Position numbers and translations under genes: made by a program. From CAYJPV01 sp964372095 (GTDB lineage: Bacteria > Acidobacteriota > Vicinamibacteria > Vicinamibacterales > JAKQTR01), in contig CAYJPV010000011.1 in assembly GCA_964372095.1 (NCBI GenBank), positions 79,203 through 143,202 of the forward strand: a stretch of DNA of 64,000 nucleotides, given 5' to 3'. Shown here in pieces: positions 59,599-64,000 of the stretch. Below the pieces are notes generated by a model. That model had not been told where the DNA came from and did no database searches. It saw nothing but the letters and a program-made list of their open reading frames with translations. The stretch's first letter is position 1. Each line of letters begins with the position of its first letter.

Positions 59599-60639
59599 GT
59601 GACGGAACAGCCGGCGCCATGTTACCGCGCGGTCGCGCTGCAGACGACCTGCCACGCCGTGAATGCCTGTCAGTCCCGCGCGGAGAGCAGTCCGCACATG
59701 GCCGCAGCCATCGACCGCATCGCCGGCCAGATCAGGGCCACCATCGGATTCTACGGCCCGTCGGCACGACTGTTTGTGCTGCCGGAGTACGTCCTCACAG
59801 GTTTCCCCATGGGCGAGCCTGTCGCCGCCTGGATTGAGAAGGCCTGCCTCACGTTTCCGGGTCCGGAAATGGACCGCATTGGCACCCACGCGAAGGCACT
59901 TGGCGTCTGGGTCGCCGGCAACAGCTACGAATTCGATCCGGAGTGGCCCGGGCGGTATTTCCAGGCCTGCTGGCTGGTCGGGCCGGATGGCGGCGTGGCC
60001 CTCAAGTACCGTCGCCTGAACAGCCTCTACACGCCGTCGCCCCACGACTTCTGGACGCAGTACCGCGAACGGTATTCACTCAGGGAGATCTTTCCGGTGG
60101 CTGACACGCCGTTGGGGCGCCTGGCCTCGATCGCATCCGAAGAGATCCTCTACCCCGAACTGGCGCGTTGTCTGATGATGCACGGTGCGGAGGTGTTTCT
60201 GCACTCCACGTCCGACATCGGCGGGCACCCCCGCAACCCGAAAGAAATCGCCAAACTCGCCAGGGCCATCGAGAACGCGGCATACGTGGTGTCGGCCAAC
60301 ACGGCGGGCATCCACGGAACCGCGATGCCCGCGCAGTCGGCGGACGGTCGTTCGAAGGTGGTCGACCACACCGGGCTCGTCCTTGCCGAAGCCGACCAGG
60401 GCGAGACGATGGCCGCCTCGGCGGTCCTGGATCTGGGCGCGCTCAGAAGGTACCGCCGGCAGACGGGAATGTCGAACCAGGTCGCACGGCAACGATTCGA
60501 ACTGTATGCGCCGATGTACACGTCGCACAGTTTCGTGCTGCCCGACCAGGCACGTGACCCGATCACGAGTCGGGCCGAGCTGCTGGCTCTGCAGGAACGC
60601 ACGATCGCGCGACTGGTCGAGACCGGGATCATCCTGTGA
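59599..60639 (+). CDS. nitrilase superfamily protein with Ser in place of the catalytic Cys
   Basis: This 346-residue protein has the alpha-beta-beta-alpha nitrilase order. The catalytic Glu63 (LPEYVLTGF) and Lys136 (ALKYRRLN) are present. In the position of the ICYE/D motif before the PE-AR segment it reads ASEEILYPELAR, so Ser180 replaces the nucleophilic Cys. C-N hydrolases need this Cys; Ser variants are expected to be inactive as amidases or nitrilases, or to act differently. The rest is intact (CLMMHGAEVFLHSTSD), so it is not an obvious pseudogene. GGGAGGT lies upstream of the ATG. It is in line with AOR 2. Confidence 0.8.
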   Translation: MTEQPAPCYRAVALQTTCHAVNACQSRAESSPHMAAAIDRIAGQIRATIGFYGPSARLFVLPEYVLTGFPMGEPVAAWIEKACLTFPGPEMDRIGTHAKALGVWVAGNSYEFDPEWPGRYFQACWLVGPDGGVALKYRRLNSLYTPSPHDFWTQYRERYSLREIFPVADTPLGRLASIASEEILYPELARCLMMHGAEVFLHSTSDIGGHPRNPKEIAKLARAIENAAYVVSANTAGIHGTAMPAQSADGRSKVVDHTGLVLAEADQGETMAASAVLDLGALRRYRRQTGMSNQVARQRFELYAPMYTSHSFVLPDQARDPITSRAELLALQERTIARLVETGIIL

Positions 60640-60678
60640 ACACGCCGGTCGTTGATTGATCGGCCAGGGAGTCTGAAC

Positions 60679-61203
60679 ATGACCGCTTTCCGAGTCCGCG
60701 TCATCGTCGCATGTCTTGTCGTTCTGGTGTCTCTGTCCGCCCAGTCGGCCGCCCAGGGCACGGCGGCGGCCGTCCAGATCAAGCGCCCCAACCTGATCGT
60801 CTCCGACCTCGATCGCGCGCTCACGGTCTACCGCGACATTCTGGGGTTCACGGTCTTCGCCGTGGACGCGTCCGGCCCCGACTCGTACTCGTACCCGGTG
60901 TTCCTCTTCCCCAAGGAAGCGAAACTCCGGATGGCAACCCTGAACACCGCAACCGGCGTGCGTATCCTGGCGCTCACCGAAATCACCGGGAGCCCGCTGC
61001 CGCCGCACACGGTCCCGCACCGCACCGCCATCGTCATCGAGGTGAAAGGGATCGAGCAGATCGTCTCGCGACTGACGGCCGCCGGCCTCAAGGTGGTCCC
61101 CGCGAAGACGTCAAAGACACCCGAGGGCATGACCTTCACCGAACAGGCCTTCGAAGATCACGACGGACACCTCGTCGTGCTGTACGAGATGCGCACATCA
61201 TGA
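60679..61203 (+). CDS. exported VOC (glyoxalase-like) protein, copy A
   Basis: This 174-residue protein has a signal peptide (VLVSLSAQSAAQ, cleavage near residue 26) followed by one VOC module: IKRPNLIVSDLDRALTVYRD, GVRILALTEITG and AFEDHDGHLVVLYEM. Two VOC modules are needed for one active site, so it is probably a homodimer or pairs with the similar exported protein at 62109. Exported VOC proteins are unusual because the family is normally cytoplasmic. Its stop overlaps the fdhD start by four bases. Confidence 0.8.
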   Translation: MTAFRVRVIVACLVVLVSLSAQSAAQGTAAAVQIKRPNLIVSDLDRALTVYRDILGFTVFAVDASGPDSYSYPVFLFPKEAKLRMATLNTATGVRILALTEITGSPLPPHTVPHRTAIVIEVKGIEQIVSRLTAAGLKVVPAKTSKTPEGMTFTEQAFEDHDGHLVVLYEMRTS

Positions 61204-62057
61204 CAGCCGTCACCCCAGGGGACACGGAGCCGCCCGCCAGCCCCGTCCCCGCCCGGGTCCTGCGTGTCGACGTCTGGAAAGCCGGGCATGGCGATGTCGA
61301 AGACCAGGTCGCCGCCGAAGAACCCCTCGAAATCCGGGTGAACGGGGCGCCTGCCGCGGTCACGATGCGAACGCCTGGCGATGACAACGAACTCGCGGCC
61401 GGATTCCTGCTGACCGAGGGCCTGATTGCCCAGGCCGACGACCTCCTGGCGGTGCAGCCCGTTCTCGACGTGGCTCCCGGGTCGCGCGGCAATGTCGTCG
61501 ACGCGCACTGTCGTCCGACGCGCGGAGCCGGGATGACGCCGAGCGGTGGTCCGCGTCAACCACGCCTGGTCTTGTCAGCCTGCGGGGTATGCGGACAGGG
61601 ATCGATCGAATCCGTGCGCCACCATGCCGAACCGCTCCGAGACGGCGCGAGGATTACCACAGCGTGCCTCCTGTCGCTGTCTGCGGCGCTGCGTTCCGCC
61701 CAGCCGATCTTCTCCGAGACAGGAGGACTGCACGCGGCGGGCCTGTTTGACGGGCACGGCCACCTGCTGGTCGCCCGCGAGGACATCGGCCGCCACAACG
61801 CTGTGGACAAAGTCATCGGACATGCCGTGCTGCGGCGCTGGCTGCCGTTGGCGGCGTACGTCCTGATGGTGAGCGGCAGGACGGGCTTTGAGATCGTCCT
61901 GAAGGCCTGGATGGCCGGTGTTCCAATCCTGGCTTCCGTCTCGGCGCCGTCGTCGTTAGCCGTCCAACTGGCCGAAGAGGCCAACCTGACGTTAATCGGT
62001 TTCTTGCGAGGCGGGAACTTCACAATCTATAGCGGCCGGCAACGCCTCGAGGCGTAG
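61200..62057 (+). CDS. fdhD: formate dehydrogenase accessory sulfurtransferase FdhD
   Basis: This 285-residue protein has FdhD features: EEPLEIRVNGAPAAVTMRTP, ELAAGFLLTEGLI, the CxxC pair Cys128-Cys131 (SACGVCGQGSIE) and GLHAAGLFDGHG with REDIGRHNAVDKVIGHA. FdhD takes sulfur from IscS and places it on the molybdenum of formate dehydrogenase. No formate dehydrogenase gene is seen here. It may serve the DMSO-reductase-family enzyme at 35157 or a distant target. It is translationally coupled to the VOC gene upstream (ATGA overlap). Confidence 0.93.
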   Translation: MTAVTPGDTEPPASPVPARVLRVDVWKAGHGDVEDQVAAEEPLEIRVNGAPAAVTMRTPGDDNELAAGFLLTEGLIAQADDLLAVQPVLDVAPGSRGNVVDAHCRPTRGAGMTPSGGPRQPRLVLSACGVCGQGSIESVRHHAEPLRDGARITTACLLSLSAALRSAQPIFSETGGLHAAGLFDGHGHLLVAREDIGRHNAVDKVIGHAVLRRWLPLAAYVLMVSGRTGFEIVLKAWMAGVPILASVSAPSSLAVQLAEEANLTLIGFLRGGNFTIYSGRQRLEA

Positions 62058-62108
62058 CGCGCACTGCCCGGCCCGCCAGCCTGGGAGCCTTCTTGGAGGG
62101 AGTGTCCA

Positions 62109-62666
62109 ATGTTCGGTCGCCAGATTCGCCCTGCACTACTCCTCGTCGCCATGGCGACCGTCGCCGCCGGCGCCGCTGCACAGCCAGTGCCGGATTCGGA
62201 TCGTATTCCGGTCGACGTCAGGCGCACCACGCTTGTTGTTCGCGACATGCCACGGTCACTCGCCTTCTGGCGGGACGCCGTCGGGCTGACGGTGGTCTAC
62301 GACCGCCTGCTGTTCGAGCCTCCCAACCAGACACGCCTCGTGCTCCTGCGGGCCAACGATCAGTTCATCGGCTTGATCGGCCTGATGGAGCGGCAGTCCA
62401 CCAAGGGGTCGGAGCCGCCGGTGAAGTACGAACGGGCCGGCATCGGCCAGGTGATCTTTGTCATCAACGCCAAAGACCTCGAACAACGGCTCGAGAGAGT
62501 GCGGGCGGTCCCCGGCGTGAAGCTCCAGGCAGAGCCCCAACGTATCGAGTACCCCTCGCCGGACGGCAAGGGCACTATTCCGGTCTTGGTGACGTACCTG
62601 TGGGACCCAGATGGGTACTTCGTGGAGCTGAACAAGATTCTCGGCACACCCGCTGGAAAAAAGTAG
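62109..62666 (+). CDS. exported VOC (glyoxalase-like) protein, copy B
   Basis: This 185-residue protein has a signal peptide (MATVAAGAAAQP, cleavage near residue 25) and a VOC module: RRTTLVVRDMPRSLAFWRDA, FIGLIGLMERQS, GQVIFVINAKDLEQRLERVR and YLWDPDGYFVELNKI. Its C-terminal Glu (YFVEL) is the usual metal ligand of glyoxalase-like folds. It has the same layout as copy A at 60679, so they may be paralogues that form a heterodimer in the periplasm. GGAGGGAG is six bases upstream. Confidence 0.8.
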   Translation: MFGRQIRPALLLVAMATVAAGAAAQPVPDSDRIPVDVRRTTLVVRDMPRSLAFWRDAVGLTVVYDRLLFEPPNQTRLVLLRANDQFIGLIGLMERQSTKGSEPPVKYERAGIGQVIFVINAKDLEQRLERVRAVPGVKLQAEPQRIEYPSPDGKGTIPVLVTYLWDPDGYFVELNKILGTPAGKK

Positions 62667-62764
62667 TGGCGGTCAGGCCCACCAAGTCTGCCCAAGACAG
62701 CGTACCGGCCTTGACGTAGACTGGTAGCAGGCAGACCGGATCACCCGCGTCGCCGCCCCTTATC

Positions 62765-62962
62765 GTGCTGACTGTCAATGGCGATCCGCTTGCGTACGAA
62801 CCAGGGATGACGGTGGCCGACATCCTCAAGCGGAAGAACTATATCTGGCGCATGCTGGGCGTGTTCATCAACGGCACGTTTGTGCCACGAGGCACGTACG
62901 ACAGAACGCCGGTGCCGGACGGTGCCGACGTCAAGGTGATTCATCAGATCGCGGGGGGATGA
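62765..62962 (+). CDS. ThiS/MoaD-like beta-grasp sulfur carrier (set 2)
   Basis: This 65-residue protein (GTG start) reads LTVNGDPLAYEPGMTVADIL near the N-terminus and ends KVIHQIAGG. It closely resembles the set 1 protein at 18033 in length, the GMTV segment and the IAGG end. It probably supplies sulfur to tungstopterin or molybdopterin for AOR 2, which lies 3.2 kb upstream on the same strand. No ribosome binding site is visible. Its stop overlaps the next start by four bases. Confidence 0.85.
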   Translation: MLTVNGDPLAYEPGMTVADILKRKNYIWRMLGVFINGTFVPRGTYDRTPVPDGADVKVIHQIAGG

Positions 62963-63921
62963 TGCGCGTGGCTGGGAACGTGTTCAGGACTCTTGTCTGT
63001 GGCCTGTCGGCAGTGCTGATGGCTGTTCCGGCGGCGCAGGGCGCCGCGCCGAACGATGCGACCGCAGCGATTCTGGCGTCCCACAAGGCCATCGACGAGA
63101 GTTATGCCCGGCAGGCGATGTCACCGTTCACTGCGGTCGCGGTCAAGTACTTCGAACCGGGCCAGACGGCCAGATTGCTGGCAGGCCCGGCCGGCGTGGG
63201 TTTCGACGCCGGCACCGGGCAGAAAGATGTCGTCGATCTCACGCTGGACGGCGATGCCTTCTGGGTGACGCCCGTCCAGGGGTCAGCCGCCCCCCTGATG
63301 CGCGGGGTGAGCCGCGACGGTGAGATGCCAGCCGGTCCGGGCACACCGATCTCATCGCGGATCAAGCTTGCGCAGCGGCAGATCGTCACGTTGGGCCGGT
63401 ACGTGATCGAATGCGTGTCCCAGTCGCAGCCCCGCCACGTTAGGGTGTTCGATCCTGAGGCCCCCGCCCGCAAGGCCTACAAGGGGCTGAAGTGGTTCGC
63501 CCCGAACCTCGCGCTCCAGGTCAAGGCCGTGTTCGTGCCGAATCCGAAGCCGAGCCCGGTCACGATTGGCACGAGCCGCGGGCTCCGGAAGGAGTACTTC
63601 CGGTCAGGAACGTTCGAGTTCGTGATCGACGGGAAACCGCAGAAACTGACGGCCCTCACCGTGTCGGCCACGCCCAAGGAAGGCGACGACCTGTTCCTGG
63701 CGTTCCGCGACGCCACGACGGGCATCGAAACCTACGAAGTCGGGCGCTACATGACCGTCCGCGTCGGGCCACCCGGGGCTGCCTACACCCTGGACTTCAA
63801 CGGCGCCACGAATCCGCTCTGCAACTACTCGCCCCACTACAACTGCCCGATTCCGCCCAGGGAGAACGTCCTGACGGTGCCCGTACGGGCGGGAGAGATG
63901 ACGTACACGAAGGGGCACTAG
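62959..63921 (+). CDS. DUF1684 family exported protein
   Basis: This 320-residue protein has a signal peptide ending near residue 29 (PAAQGAAP) and the DUF1684 pattern in its C-terminal half: LFLAFRDATTGIETYEVGRY, TLDFNGATNPLCNYSPHYN and CPIPPRENVLTVPVRAGE. Its function is unknown; members are often secreted and have a conserved Asp-Phe-Asn and Cys-Pro-x-Pro-Pro. The N-terminal half (a beta-rich segment of about 180 residues) is less conserved. It is coupled to the ThiS-like gene (ATGATG). It ends in a heptamer repeat that runs off the window. Confidence 0.88.
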   Translation: MMRVAGNVFRTLVCGLSAVLMAVPAAQGAAPNDATAAILASHKAIDESYARQAMSPFTAVAVKYFEPGQTARLLAGPAGVGFDAGTGQKDVVDLTLDGDAFWVTPVQGSAAPLMRGVSRDGEMPAGPGTPISSRIKLAQRQIVTLGRYVIECVSQSQPRHVRVFDPEAPARKAYKGLKWFAPNLALQVKAVFVPNPKPSPVTIGTSRGLRKEYFRSGTFEFVIDGKPQKLTALTVSATPKEGDDLFLAFRDATTGIETYEVGRYMTVRVGPPGAAYTLDFNGATNPLCNYSPHYNCPIPPRENVLTVPVRAGEMTYTKGH

Positions 63922-64000
63922 GGGCTCGGGGCTCGGGGCTCGGGGTTCGGGGCTCGGGGCTCGGGGCTCGGGGCTCGGGGCTAGGGGCTCGGGGCTCGGG
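63919..64000 (+). repeat. 7-bp tandem repeat (GGGGCTC units), continues beyond the window
   Basis: At least 11 units of GGGGCTC, with single GGGGTTC and GGGGCTA variants, start inside the stop codon of the DUF1684 gene and continue to the last base. It is the longest and most regular array in the window. Confidence 0.95.

Noticed and set aside
61200..62057. fdhD as part of a formate dehydrogenase operon
   Set aside because: The neighbours are VOC, nitrilase-fold and ThiS-like genes; no formate dehydrogenase subunit is in the window.

Overview
The window is a GC-rich bacterial chromosome fragment that looks like Acidobacteriota, probably class Vicinamibacteria. This is an inference from gene content, not a marker gene: an Oar-type TonB receptor with a carboxypeptidase-regulatory-like N-terminus, a CBM9/DUF5916 outer-membrane protein, a double DUF1080 protein, GH97, tandem M16 peptidases, two DUF1838-like proteins and a DUF1684 protein. 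A run of ten Ns at 2403-2412 shows a scaffolded draft assembly, likely a metagenome bin. I recognised no tRNA, rRNA, CRISPR array, transposase, phage gene or origin.

Region 1 (1-15.6 kb) is mixed chromosomal content. It holds a tandem M16 peptidase pair, a CBM9/DUF5916 protein, a coupled ATP-grasp ligase plus HExxH protein, a GH97 glycosidase, an orphan chemoreceptor, a ferritin, an uncharacterised protein coupled to an ICMT-like methyltransferase, and a double DUF1080 protein. Several intergenic spaces carry short tandem repeats of about 7 bp that start at or near stop codons.

Region 2 (15.7-23.9 kb) starts with a tungsten/molybdenum aldehyde:ferredoxin oxidoreductase (AOR) family enzyme. 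A ThiS/MoaD-like protein and two exported DUF1838-like proteins follow on the same strand. A TonB receptor with a clear Rho-independent terminator and a small exported NTF2-like protein close the region.

Region 3 (23.9-53.2 kb) is a large catabolic and redox block. Nineteen consecutive minus-strand genes (53150 down to 29149) have no internal gap above about 105 bp. Upstream to downstream they encode a class III CoA-transferase, a CitE-like lyase, a cyclase-family hydrolase, an MmgE/PrpD protein, a GntR regulator, a hydantoinase-like amidohydrolase, an MFS carrier, an alpha/beta hydrolase with a degenerate triad, an acetyl-CoA hydrolase/transferase family CoA-transferase, a three-subunit molybdenum hydroxylase, a b/c-type membrane cytochrome with a molybdopterin/[4Fe-4S] complex, a Tat-exported flavoprotein with a tetraheme cytochrome, an acyl-CoA dehydrogenase and an Old Yellow Enzyme family reductase. 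A second such reductase and a VOC protein lie just beyond. Between them, on the plus strand, are yqeB and a yqeC-mocA fusion, genes linked to selenium-dependent molybdenum hydroxylases. My working hypothesis is import, hydroxylation, reduction, hydrolytic ring opening and CoA-dependent degradation of a cyclic, possibly N-heterocyclic, compound.

Region 4 (53.3-64 kb) is mainly plus-strand. It has a CpcT/CpeT-like exported protein, a Tat-exported amine oxidase (minus strand), an ApbE lipoprotein, a small membrane protein, a second AOR, a nitrilase-fold protein with Ser at the Cys position, two exported VOC proteins flanking fdhD, a second ThiS/MoaD-like protein and a DUF1684 protein. The window therefore holds two AOR plus ThiS-like sets on either side of the molybdenum block, with exported accessory proteins of unknown role around both. 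Cofactor supply (YqeB, YqeC-MocA, FdhD, ThiS-like, ApbE) is a common theme.
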